Below, piece by piece: positions 30,993 through 38,106 of a DNA stretch of 38,106 nt. Position 1 is the first letter of the stretch, and every line of letters begins with the position of its first letter. Source of the DNA: Chloroflexota bacterium. GTDB taxonomy: Bacteria > Chloroflexota > UBA6077. The DNA lies in NCBI GenBank assembly GCA_021845945.1, contig JAJZRD010000012.1, positions 1 to 38,106 on the forward strand, read 5' to 3'. Position numbers and translations under genes: made by a program. The notes under the pieces were generated by a model, which made no database searches, was not told the origin of the DNA, and saw only the letters and a program-made list of their open reading frames with translations.

Positions 30993-33050
30993 ATGCCCAA
31001 CCGCCTGGCAAGAGAAACGAGTCCTTACTTACGGCAGCACGCCGATAACCCAGTGGACTGGTATCCCTGGGGCGAGGAAGCGCTCCAGAAGGCAAAGGCC
31101 GAAGACAAACCAATCTTTCTGAGCATAGGATACTCGGCCTGTCACTGGTGCCACGTACTTGAAGACGAGTCCTTCCAGGACAAGCGCGTCGCGGCGATCC
31201 TGAACAGTCACTATGTCAGCATTAAGGTGGATCGAGAGGAGCGCCCCGACCTGGACCAGATCTACATGGGCGCCCTCCAGACCATGACCAGCCAGGGCGG
31301 CTGGCCCATGTCTCTCTTCCTAACCCCCGATGGGGAGCCCTTCTTCGGCGGTACCTACTTCCCACCCAAGCCTAGAGGTGGGATGCCGGCCTTCCCCGAT
31401 ATCCTGCGAGCTGTGGCCGACGCCTGGCAAAACCGCCGCTCCCAGATCCTGGAGAGCAGCAGGAAACTGGCGGACCAACTCCGGGGTCGGAGCGACGCGA
31501 TCCTCTGTGGCTCGGAGGAAACCGATCTCAAAGCAGAGACCCTGGACGGCGCCGTCCAGAGCCTGCTGTCCGAGTTGGACGAACAACACGGTGGTTGGGG
31601 TCAGGCCCCCAAATTCCCTCATCCCATGGCGCTGGAGTTCCTGCTGCGCTACCACCACCGCACGGGGGACACCGAAACCCTTTCCATGGTCACCCGGACA
31701 CTGGAGGCCATGGCCCGCGGTGGCATCTACGACCATCTGGGCGGGGGCTTCCATCGCTACTCCGTCGACGACCGCTGGCTTGTCTCACACTTCGAGAAGA
31801 TGCTCTACGATAACGCGCAGCTAGCCCGGGTGTACCTTCACGCCTGGCAGGCAACCGGCGAGGCTCTCTTCCGCTCTGTCGTTGAGGAGACCCTGGACTA
31901 CGTGATCCAGGGGATGACCCACCCCGAGGGTGGTTTCCGTTCGACTCAGGATGCCGACAGCGAGGGGGTTGAGGGCAAGTACTATCTGTGGACCCTCGAA
32001 GAGATTCTGGGCATCCTGGGCAGGCAGGCACTCTCCTTCACGAAGGCCTACGGGGTAACGGAGCAGGGCAACTTCGAGGGCAAGAACATCCTGTCCTTCG
32101 CCGCGCCGCTGGAGGAGCGCCAGGCCTTTGCATCCGCTCGCCGCAAGCTGCTGGAGGCTCGACGCAGGCGGATTGCCCCCAACCGCGACGACAAGGTGTT
32201 GACCTCCTGGAACGGCTTGATGCTGGCCGCCTTTGCCGAGACCGCGCGGTCGCTTCACCGGGAGGATTACCGACAGGTCGCTGAAAACAACGCCGGCTTC
32301 CTGCTTCGCCAGCTGCGGAGCCCCGACGGACAGCTACGCCACAGTTGGAAGGACGGGATCGCCAAGACTGGAGGTTACCTGGAGGATTACGCCAACCTGA
32401 TCGACGGCCTGGTGGAGCTATACCAGACCACCTTCGACCCGGTGTGGTATCTGGCGGCTAGATCTCTGGCCGAGACGATGATCCAGCAGTTCGGCGCCCC
32501 CACCGGCTTCTATGACACCGGGCTGGATCACGAGAAGCTGATCCTCCGGCCGAGGGAGTTGCAGGATAACGCCGTGCCCTCCGGCAACTCTATGGCCGCC
32601 TTCGGGCTGCTGAGGTTGGCCGGCCTGGCCATCCAGTCCAGGTACGAAGATATTGCCCGAGCCAGCATAATCCCGATGCAGCCGCTGATGGAGCGCTACC
32701 CGCTGGGCTTCGGCCAGTGGCTGACCGCTATGGACTACACCCTCTCCCGCCCCAGGGAGATCGCCATCGTAGGCAAGCCCCAGGAAGAAGATACCCAAGC
32801 CATGCTGGAGGTGGTTTCCACCGGATTCCGGCCGCATCAGGTCATCGCTGCCGCGCGGCCCGGCCCCGGGGTTTCCGAGGTCCCACTTCTGGAGGGTCGC
32901 GATCTCATCGATGGCCGTGCCGCGGCCTACGTCTGCGTCGACTACTCCTGCCGCCCGCCCATCACTGACCCCGAGGCGCTGCAAGCCCTGCTGGACGTTT
33001 CGTCGGTCGGCAACACCGAAGGGAAACCGTCGGAGTACCTGAGTCCTTGA
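30993..33050 (+). CDS. Thioredoxin-domain protein of the YyaL/DUF255 (SPATA20) family
   Basis: This 685-residue protein starts [31 protein letters not shown], the family hallmark. The thioredoxin-like domain has the CxxC pair C50/C53 ([14 protein letters not shown]), then [14 protein letters not shown] and [13 protein letters not shown]. The remaining two thirds form an alpha/alpha-barrel related to glycoside hydrolase or epimerase folds ([43 protein letters not shown]). The biochemical role of the family is poorly known; a redox function is inferred. ATG 30993 follows GGAGGAG. The stop overlaps the TTG proposed as the start of the MetF-like gene (TTGA). Confidence 0.93.
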   Translation: MPNRLARETSPYLRQHADNPVDWYPWGEEALQKAKAEDKPIFLSIGYSACHWCHVLEDESFQDKRVAAILNSHYVSIKVDREERPDLDQIYMGALQTMTSQGGWPMSLFLTPDGEPFFGGTYFPPKPRGGMPAFPDILRAVADAWQNRRSQILESSRKLADQLRGRSDAILCGSEETDLKAETLDGAVQSLLSELDEQHGGWGQAPKFPHPMALEFLLRYHHRTGDTETLSMVTRTLEAMARGGIYDHLGGGFHRYSVDDRWLVSHFEKMLYDNAQLARVYLHAWQATGEALFRSVVEETLDYVIQGMTHPEGGFRSTQDADSEGVEGKYYLWTLEEILGILGRQALSFTKAYGVTEQGNFEGKNILSFAAPLEERQAFASARRKLLEARRRRIAPNRDDKVLTSWNGLMLAAFAETARSLHREDYRQVAENNAGFLLRQLRSPDGQLRHSWKDGIAKTGGYLEDYANLIDGLVELYQTTFDPVWYLAARSLAETMIQQFGAPTGFYDTGLDHEKLILRPRELQDNAVPSGNSMAAFGLLRLAGLAIQSRYEDIARASIIPMQPLMERYPLGFGQWLTAMDYTLSRPREIAIVGKPQEEDTQAMLEVVSTGFRPHQVIAAARPGPGVSEVPLLEGRDLIDGRAAAYVCVDYSCRPPITDPEALQALLDVSSVGNTEGKPSEYLSP

Positions 33051-33997
33051 GTCGTAGGCCGTCCTCGCATGATCCAGCACTCAGCAATAAGCACTCAAGA
33101 CCCAGGACTCGGGACCGCGGCCCCGCCGAGAGAGCTGAAGATGGCAGCCACACTGGCATTCGAGCCCGGCAGTTCATCATAACAGTCGAAGTAGTCCCTC
33201 CTGCCGGCCCCAGCGTTGGCCCGCTGCTCGCAGCCCTGGAGTCGCTAGCGCCGTTGCCTATCGACGGCTTCAGAGTCGCCACCAACCCGGTGGCCAGACC
33301 CCGCATGAGCGCCCTGGCCACCTGTGCCCTTGTGCACCAGCGGACCCACAGACCTGCCATCCTGCACTGCACTACCCGCGATCACAATAGACTGAGTCTC
33401 CAGGGGCTGTTGTGGGGGGCCAGAGCGCTGGGTATCGAGACGGTGCTGGTGGCCACGGGGGACCTGATTGGCCTGGAGGATCAGGCGCGGACGACTTACG
33501 TGGGAGACCTGGACGTCTTCAGCCTTGTGTCCATGGCCCGAGAGGCGGGGCTGGCCGTGGGTGTGGTCTTCGACCCTCGCCCCGAGATCAAGGAGCTAGC
33601 CCCTGAAGCGCGGCGGCTCGAAATGAAGGTAGAGGCGGGAGCCCAGTTCGCCGTTACCCAGCCCGTCTTCGACGAGGTGAGCGCCAAGATCCTGGCGGAA
33701 GCTGTCGCCGATGCCGGTATTCCGGTCATCCTGGGCATTCTGCCCCTGCGCGGCGCTCGCCATGCGGAGTTCCTCCACCGGAGGGTAGCGGGTATAACTG
33801 TGCCCGAGCAGGTTAGAGAGCGGATGAAGCGTGCTTCGAACCCTGTGTCCGAAGGGATAGAAGGGGCGCGGGAGATGCTGGCCGTGGCTTGTAGCCTTTT
33901 CGCCGGCGCCTGTTTAATGCCACCCTTCGGCCACTATGAAGTCCTTTTCGACCTATTGGCCCCTAAACCACCCCTAAACCGGATTCGGCTTCAATAA
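33047..33997 (+). CDS. MetF-like methylenetetrahydrofolate reductase
   Basis: This protein of up to 316 residues has the MTHFR TIM-barrel features: [14 protein letters not shown] at the first strand, [33 protein letters not shown], and [12 protein letters not shown]. It would reduce methylene-THF to methyl-THF, using FAD. The catalytic N-terminal Glu is expected in TVEVVPP. The first 40 residues are unlike the family (Ser, Arg, His rich) and are encoded by a low-complexity CAGCACTCAGCA-type tract at 33074-33114. The only common start codon in frame upstream of the barrel is TTG 33047, overlapping the previous stop. So either the repeat has become an N-terminal extension, or a rare start is used near 33155. 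The C-terminus [18 protein letters not shown] is normal. Confidence 0.82.
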   Translation: MSRRPSSHDPALSNKHSRPRTRDRGPAERAEDGSHTGIRARQFIITVEVVPPAGPSVGPLLAALESLAPLPIDGFRVATNPVARPRMSALATCALVHQRTHRPAILHCTTRDHNRLSLQGLLWGARALGIETVLVATGDLIGLEDQARTTYVGDLDVFSLVSMAREAGLAVGVVFDPRPEIKELAPEARRLEMKVEAGAQFAVTQPVFDEVSAKILAEAVADAGIPVILGILPLRGARHAEFLHRRVAGITVPEQVRERMKRASNPVSEGIEGAREMLAVACSLFAGACLMPPFGHYEVLFDLLAPKPPLNRIRLQ

Positions 33998-34026
33998 GTC
34001 GGCCTGCGTTCCCGCAGGCCGACGAT
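33998..34026 (+). terminator. Strong hairpin after the MetF-like gene
   Basis: A perfect 11-bp stem (GTCGGCCTGCG at 33998-34008, CGCAGGCCGAC at 34013-34023) with a TTCC loop begins right after the TAA. Only a weak T run (GATTT) follows, but position and stability make it the probable end of the operon transcript. Confidence 0.65.
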
Positions 34027-34086
34027 TTCGCGGCAGAGAGCGAAGAACTTGGCCATTACTTGCAACGTGGTGCTTCCAACACGTCG

Positions 34087-34623
34087 TTAGCCTTCTAGAA
34101 TCGGCCTATCGTGTTCCAGCAGCCACTCTTCATGGGCACCGATGTACTTGGCGTAGTCGGTCAGCATCGCCTGGTGTCTCTTCTCTTCCTTCACCAGCCA
34201 GGCGAAGACGGCCTTGGCCTCAGGGTTTTCGGCCTTGCCCAACTGCTCCGCGTAGAAGGTGTGGCTCTTGTACTCGTTCCTGATGGCTACGTCCAGGACG
34301 TCCTCGGCGTTGGCGCGGTCATCGATCATGCCCGCGATGACGGAATAGTTCTTCTCAAAAACCGGCAGTGGCTTTGCCCCCGCGGCGACGGCCGGCGCCA
34401 CCCTGTCGGCCTGCAGCCAGTCCTGGCCAGCCAGAAGGGCGGCATGCTCCTCCTTCAAGATCCGGATGTGCTCCATCTCGTCGTTCGCCAGGTCCAGAAG
34501 GGTTTTCCTGCCCTCGGGCCAGGACACGTTCTCCGCGGCCTTGGTATAGAAATCGCGTCCCTCCACCTCCATCTGGATAGCCGTCTCAATGGCAGTAAGT
34601 GCTTCCTGCTTTCCACTGGTCAT
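34087..34623 (-). CDS. Ferritin-like diiron protein (rubrerythrin-like, no rubredoxin domain)
   Basis: This 178-residue protein has two helix pairs, each with iron-ligand motifs: QMEVEGRDFY (Glu near 21) with DEMEHIRIL (ExxH), and RNEYKSHTFY with EEKRHQAML (ExxH). It has no CxxC pairs, so no rubredoxin domain. The ATG at 34623 follows AAGGAGG by six bases; the longer frame upstream adds an unrelated tail. It is the fourth ferritin-like protein within about 8 kb and the only one outside the PerR/bacterioferritin stretch. It is probably an iron- or peroxide-handling protein of the cytosol; the exact role is unknown. It stands alone between the MetF hairpin and decayed genes. Confidence 0.85.
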   Translation of the reverse strand: MTSGKQEALTAIETAIQMEVEGRDFYTKAAENVSWPEGRKTLLDLANDEMEHIRILKEEHAALLAGQDWLQADRVAPAVAAGAKPLPVFEKNYSVIAGMIDDRANAEDVLDVAIRNEYKSHTFYAEQLGKAENPEAKAVFAWLVKEEKRHQAMLTDYAKYIGAHEEWLLEHDRPILEG

Positions 34624-34709
34624 CTTCTGCCTCCTTGTCTCCCCGGTGCCCGCTGTCGCACCGGCGCTGGCTCGAAGCCCAAAGGCTGAGGGCGTCCGGC
34701 GACCCACTG

Positions 34710-35118
34710 TCATCGGGTCGCGCGTCCTTCCGAGCAACGGTACCTTGTAAGCGCTGCTGCAGGCTCATTGTAATAGGGTCGGCTTTCTAATGGAAGAGCT
34801 AGATAGATGTCGGTCTCTTTCCGCGCCTCCCCATGGCCATTTCCCTGGGTATCAACCACGTCATGTTCGTACTCACCCAGACCGGAGTCTCTGTATCCCC
34901 GTCGCTCATACAGAGCGCGAGCGCGGTGGTTGCCGACGGCGACACCCAATCCGATCCGCAAGTCCCCTTGCTGTCTGGCCAGCTCCTCTGCGGCGGCCAG
35001 CAGCCGGGAGCCGATCCCCTGCGACCGACAATCGGGGCGCACCAACAGGTCCTCGATGTGGGGGCAGTTGCCCAGGCCGGAGTCCATCGGCTCATGAGGC
35101 GATCCGCTCCAGCGAAGG
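34710..35118 (-). pseudogene. GNAT acetyltransferase, C-terminal fragment
   Basis: The frame reads LRWSGSPHEPMDSGLGNCPHIEDLLVRPDCRS then QGIGSRLLAAAEELARQ, which carries the acetyl-CoA-binding Q/RxxGxG/A motif (RSQGIG), then GLGVAVGNHRARALYERRGY. These are beta4 to the C-terminus of a GNAT fold. The first half of the domain is absent; upstream the sequence switches to an ArsA coding frame at about 35112-35118. The C-terminal tail past ETDIYLAL is not obviously family-like. It is considered a broken gene, although an ATG at 35087 would allow a short product. Confidence 0.7.
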
Positions 35119-35711
35119 TGATGGCGCTCTGGGTCTCCTCTATCGGCAGCCGCTCCGGCAGCAGCACCAGGCTGAAGACCGTGCTCTCGCGGTTGCGCAG
35201 GACGTTCAGCGCCCTGTCGTAGCGGCGCCTGTCCCGCTTCAGCTCCTCGAAGGAGCCCTCATCCACGTTCATCATCTCGGCCAGCTTCTTCCCCTCCTGG
35301 ATCTGCCTCTGGAGGAAGCCGGCCCAGTCGAAGGGCATGGCCAGCTCCCGCAGGCTCTTGCCGGTGGGGGCCGTGTCGAAGACGATGACCTCCCCGTCAG
35401 GCTCCTCGAGGAAGCTGACGAACTGGTCGAAGGTGGCCATCTCCTCGGCACAGGGGGTGCTTACGACGTCGCCGCCGAAGGCGCCGGTCATCTGGCCTAT
35501 GACACTGTTCAGCCGCTGCTGAAAGACCCCTTTGGCGTCGTTGGGGTTTATGTTCAGCCCGCACAGCTTCGGGACGTGGCGGATGGGCACCCGGTCCCGG
35601 CCGCCGATGGGCTGGCCGAACATGGCCGAGAGGCTGACGGTGGGATCGGTGGAGACCATGGTGGTCCGGTTGCCGTGGTCGGCAAACCAGACGGCTGAGA
35701 TCCTCGTTCAT
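35119..35711 (-). pseudogene. ArsA-family ATPase fragment lacking the P-loop
   Basis: From the frame beginning near 35690 the sequence reads FADHGNRTTMVSTDPTVSLSAMFGQP, then GLNINPNDAKGVFQQR, VFDTAPTGKSLRELAMPFDWAGFL and VLLPERLPIEETQSAI, all typical of the ArsA/Get3-like anion-transporting ATPases. An ATG at 35711 with AAGGAGA upstream starts the gene in a different frame (MNEDLSRL). The roughly 25 codons that should hold GKGGVGKTT are missing between the two, and the C-terminal third is replaced by GNAT sequence. The result cannot bind ATP normally. It overlaps the end of a thioredoxin-like fragment, suggesting an old operon. Confidence 0.72.
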
Positions 35712-35722
35712 TCCCTTCTCCT

Positions 35723-35869
35723 TCACTTGCTCGTCGTCTTGGCGCTGCCGGCCTCCAGGAGCGCCGACTTCATCTGCTCGACGGTGGGCACGCCATAGGA
35801 GACCGCCTTGCCCTCGATCAAGACCGCCGGAGCGCTCACCTTGCCGGACTGGAAGGGGTGCGCCACACA
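35723..35869 (-). pseudogene. Thioredoxin-like small protein, C-terminal fragment
   Basis: About 48 codons ending at 35723 read KVSAPAVLIEGKAVSYGVPTVEQMKSAL, which matches the cis-Pro strand and last helix of small thioredoxin-like proteins (the pattern SAPAVLI with G-x-PTVEQ). The CxxC half is absent. Upstream lie tandem repeats and an insertion sequence, so the N-terminus was probably lost when those entered. It lies 11 bases before the ArsA start on the same strand. Confidence 0.55.
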
Positions 35870-35892
35870 ATTGTCGCGGGGGTAGTTGGGGC

Positions 35893-35924
35893 GGGGTTGG
35901 AGGTTGAGGGGGTTGGAGGTTGAG
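35893..35924. repeat. Tandem duplication of GGGGTTGGAGGTTGAG
   Basis: Two exact, adjacent copies of a 16-base unit (35893-35908 and 35909-35924) lie between the thioredoxin-like fragment and the transposase remnant. Confidence 0.8.
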
Positions 35925-35992
35925 CAGGAAAGCGGTACCCTCCAATTGGGGACCGGGCGGCCCAACGCCCGCAGACTCCCCAGGATGGTACC

Positions 35993-37084
35993 ATGGACAG
36001 AGTCGGGCTTTCCCCTTCGATTATACACGAGATGTGGGAGCTGTTCGTCCGGGAACTGAGCCAGGTGGCGCCGGAGTTGGTGAAGGGCGACCTGGACGGG
36101 ATGGAGCAAACTCTGCAGGGGTTGGGGCGGCGAGTGCTCGGGCGGGCGGCGGAAGAGGCGATTGCAGCCATCGCAGAGGATCGGGGGAAGGAGCCTCCTC
36201 GCTGCCCCCATTGCCACGAGCCGATGCGGCTGGTCGACGAAGCGTGCCCCCGCTCCTTGCAGGGGCTGGTGGGCGACTATCAGTTGGTGCGAGCCTACTT
36301 CTACTGTGACCGGTGTTCCAAGGGCTGTACCCCTCTGGATGAGCGACTGGGGATCGGGCCTGGAAGCCTCTCGCCGGGTCTTGCCCGTGTCGCCTGTCGG
36401 CTGGGGATCGAGAAGTCCTTTTCCGAAGCGCCCGACGTGCTGGGAGAGGCGCTCCACATGACGGCGATCGATGAGTCGGTGCGGCGGATCACCGAGGGGA
36501 TCGGAGAGGTGGCGGAAACGGAACAGCAGGCGGCTGTTGGGCGAGCGAGGGGGGGGAGAGAACCCCGTGGTGGGGTCCGAGCAGGCGGCTCCAGCTACTG
36601 GGGTGTTGGCGGTGGAAGTGGACGGAGCCATGGTGCACCTGGAGAAGGAGTGGCACGAGGCGAAGGTGGGGGTGGTGGGTCCCCCGGGGCCGAAGGAAGA
36701 GAGGGACCCGGACATTTGTAGCTATCGGATCAGTGCAGGTGGTGGAGATAGTGGAGATCTTCCATGCCTTCGAGCATCTGTGGGCTGTGGCGGGCGCGGT
36801 CCTTGGAGCTGGTAGCGCCGAGGCGTCGGAGTGGGGGGGCCCGCTCAAGCGGAAGTTAGAGGAGGAAGGAGGGTCCGGTCCTGGAGGCCCTGGGCCAACT
36901 GCAGGTGGAAGGGGAAGGGGCTGCCAAGGAAGTGAAGAGGGCCCTCGCCTACTTCACCGAGCATGCCGAGCGGATGGACTATCCCCGCTTCATCGCCCTG
37001 AAGTTGCCGATAGGGTCGGGGGCGGTGGAGTGTGTCTGCAAGGTGATCATCGAAGAGCGGGAGAAGGGGGCAGGGATGCGGTGG
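35993..37084 (+). mobile_element. ISKra4-family transposase remnant, frameshifted
   Basis: Starting at ATG 35993, the N-terminal part matches ISKra4 transposases: CPHCHEPMRLVDEACPRSL, LVRAYFYCDRCSKGCTPLDERLG with zinc-binding CxxC pairs, and LSPGLARVACRLG. The homology then passes through other frames: VLAVEVDGAMVHLEKEW (catalytic Asp region, near 36600), VVEIVEIFHAFEHLWAVAGAVLG (near 36736), and EVKRALAYFTEHAERMDYPRF with LPIGSGAVECVCKVIIEERE (near 36930). At least three frame changes and one internal deletion are needed, so it is inactive. Similarity stops at GAGMRWT (37084), where an IS4-type sequence begins. Terminal inverted repeats were not identified. Confidence 0.78.
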
Positions 37085-37984
37085 ACTCCCCCTGTCCAAG
37101 TCAGCCAGCAGGCCTTCGACCAGCGGCTCAGCACTCTGCCTTCCCAACTGTTCGCCGAGCTGTTCAGGACAATCCTGCCCACCTTGCCGGAACGAGCTCG
37201 GGGACGCACTCGCCCCCAGACTCCAGCCGTCGCTCGGGCCCTGCGCCACTTCGACCTCCTGTGGATCGTGGATGCGACCACTCTGGAAGAACTGGCCCAC
37301 AAGATCGGATTGCTGCGAGAGGCGGAGGGGAAAATGCTGGCGGGCAAGCTCCTGGCCGTGTTGAATCTGCCCAGCAAGCTGCGGATCCACCTCTGGCTGG
37401 AAGACGGCCCCAACGTCAACGAGAAGAGCTTCCTCGACCGCATCAAGGGCGCCCTGCTGGCCAAGACGCTGCTGATCTTGGACAGAACTTCTGCGCGACC
37501 GGATCATCCTTTTGGGCCAATATCGCTCCAATCCCTGCGATCATCCCGTGCGGATGGTCGAGATCTGCGTCGGCGGCACTTGGCATCACTACCTGACCAA
37601 CGTCCTCGACCCGACCGTACTCCCGGCCGCAGATGTTGCCGACCTGTACGGTCGAAGGTGGCGGATCGAAGAAGCCTCCTCGCTGGTCAACCGCCTCCCG
37701 GTCTCGCCTATCTGTGGACCGGCTCTTGCAACAGCATCGCGCTCCAAGTGTGGGCCACCTGGCTCCTGTATGCTGTCCTGATCGACCTCAGCGATGCCGT
37801 GGCCGAGGAACTCAACCTGCCCTTGGATCAGATCTCCGCCGAAATGGTCTACCGGGGCTTGTATCACTTCTGCACCGATCAGCGCTCCGGCCAACCTCGG
37901 GACCCTGTGGCCTACCTGGCCGCCCAACCCGATCTCGGCATCGTCAAACGACGCCGCAAATACCGCGAGCGGGTGCCTCTGTCA
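37085..37984 (+). mobile_element. IS4-family transposase remnant, frameshifted
   Basis: From 37085 the frame reads VSQQAFDQRLSTLPSQLFAELF, then HFDLLWIVDATTLEELAHKIG (first catalytic Asp), GKLLAVLNLPSKLRIHLW and KSFLDRIKGALLAKTLLILDR (second Asp). Near 37486 the homology jumps frame to RDRIILLGQYRSNPCDHPVRMVE, with part of the domain deleted. Past YGRRWRIEEA (catalytic Glu) it shifts again to GLAYLWTGSCNSIALQVWATWLLYAVLIDL and EMVYRGLYHF. The N-terminus is missing at the junction with the ISKra4 remnant. It is inactive. Confidence 0.75.
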
Positions 37985-38106
37985 CTGCTCAGGGAAAATG
38001 TCCGGTTTAACTGCTCAGGGAAAATGTCCGCCATACTTGAGGTATGAGGACACTTACCTTGAACCCGAAACAGCAACGAGAGGTTGAGATCCTGACCAGA
38101 TTGGAG
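37985..38106 (+). mobile_element. Left end of a third insertion sequence
   Basis: Two exact copies of a 20-base sequence (CTGCTCAGGGAAAATGTCCG) start at 37985 and 38011, 26 bases apart, just before a new transposase-like reading frame. Such repeats at an element end usually bind the transposase. The element begins where IS4 similarity fades and continues beyond the window. Confidence 0.6.
38044..38106 (+). CDS. Transposase N-terminus, truncated by window end
   Basis: Twenty-one residues are visible, starting MRTLTLNPKQQREVEILTRL at ATG 38044. They resemble the first helix of the helix-turn-helix region of ISNCY-type transposases with an rve integrase domain. The preceding repeats support an element start. 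The family call rests on a very short stretch. Confidence 0.5.
   Translation, partial: MRTLTLNPKQQREVEILTRLE

Noticed and set aside
35893..35924. A CRISPR-like repeat
   Set aside because: There are only two adjacent 16-base units without spacers, and no cas gene is near.
1..38106. tRNA, rRNA or prophage genes
   Set aside because: No tRNA-like cloverleaf, rRNA segment or phage structural gene was recognised by eye; a dedicated scan was not possible.

Overview
This is a GC-rich bacterial window, chromosomal in character. It combines a hopanoid operon, a cell-surface polysaccharide operon, a succinate dehydrogenase operon and a set of oxygen- and peroxide-detoxifying enzymes typical of anaerobes (flavodiiron protein, rubredoxin, desulfoferrodoxin, rubrerythrin, ferritins, a Fur/PerR regulator). 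The gene content and the dispersed short palindromes would suit an uncultured Chloroflexota-like or other deep-branching environmental bacterium that lives mostly without oxygen. That placement is inference, and no rRNA or tRNA gene is present to test it.

Layout. 1-812: the 3' part of a GT28/MurG-like glycosyltransferase (+). 830-10145 (minus): an eight-gene operon read right to left, dxs, polyprenyl diphosphate synthase, hpnH, hpnG, hpnA, squalene-hopene cyclase, a DUF116 gene and fni. It runs from isoprenoid precursors to adenosylhopane and the nucleosidase step, but contains no squalene synthase. 10146-10611: a divergent regulatory region. 10612-11922 (+): a PlsC-like acyltransferase. 11988-12893 (minus): an RmlD-like reductase. 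13024-21420 (+): a tightly coupled polysaccharide operon (two Wzy/O-antigen-ligase-like membrane proteins, a UDP-glucuronate decarboxylase-like enzyme, a UPF0104 membrane protein, three GT4 glycosyltransferases). Two back-to-back promoters sharing one palindromic -35 separate it from the reductase gene. 21572-22035: a hicBA toxin-antitoxin pair. 22075-22662 (minus): a Nudix hydrolase. 22862-26125 (minus): sdhCDAB.

26673-30660 (minus) is the oxidative-stress block. A promoter with a Fur/PerR-like dyad precedes the regulator gene, followed by rubrerythrin, a ferritin-like protein, desulfoferrodoxin, flavodiiron protein and rubredoxin; a bacterioferritin with its own putative promoter lies beyond. 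Two members are abnormal. The rubrerythrin has lost about half of its four-helix bundle and keeps one set of iron ligands. The flavodiiron gene has a single in-frame TAG at codon 159 of an otherwise intact reading frame.

30760-33997 (+): a DsrE-family remnant, a thioredoxin-domain (YyaL/DUF255) protein and a MetF-like reductase, ending in a strong hairpin. 34087-34623 (minus): another ferritin-like protein. From 34710 to the right end the DNA is decayed: a GNAT C-terminus joined to an ArsA ATPase that has lost its P-loop, a thioredoxin-like C-terminus, then a stack of broken insertion sequences (ISKra4-type, IS4-type, and the left end of a third element whose transposase runs off the window).

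A recurring theme is dispersed short repeats. Some sit as hairpins between genes. Others appear to have been captured in frame inside genes (a ligase-like protein, a glycosyltransferase, and the N-terminus of the MetF-like protein).
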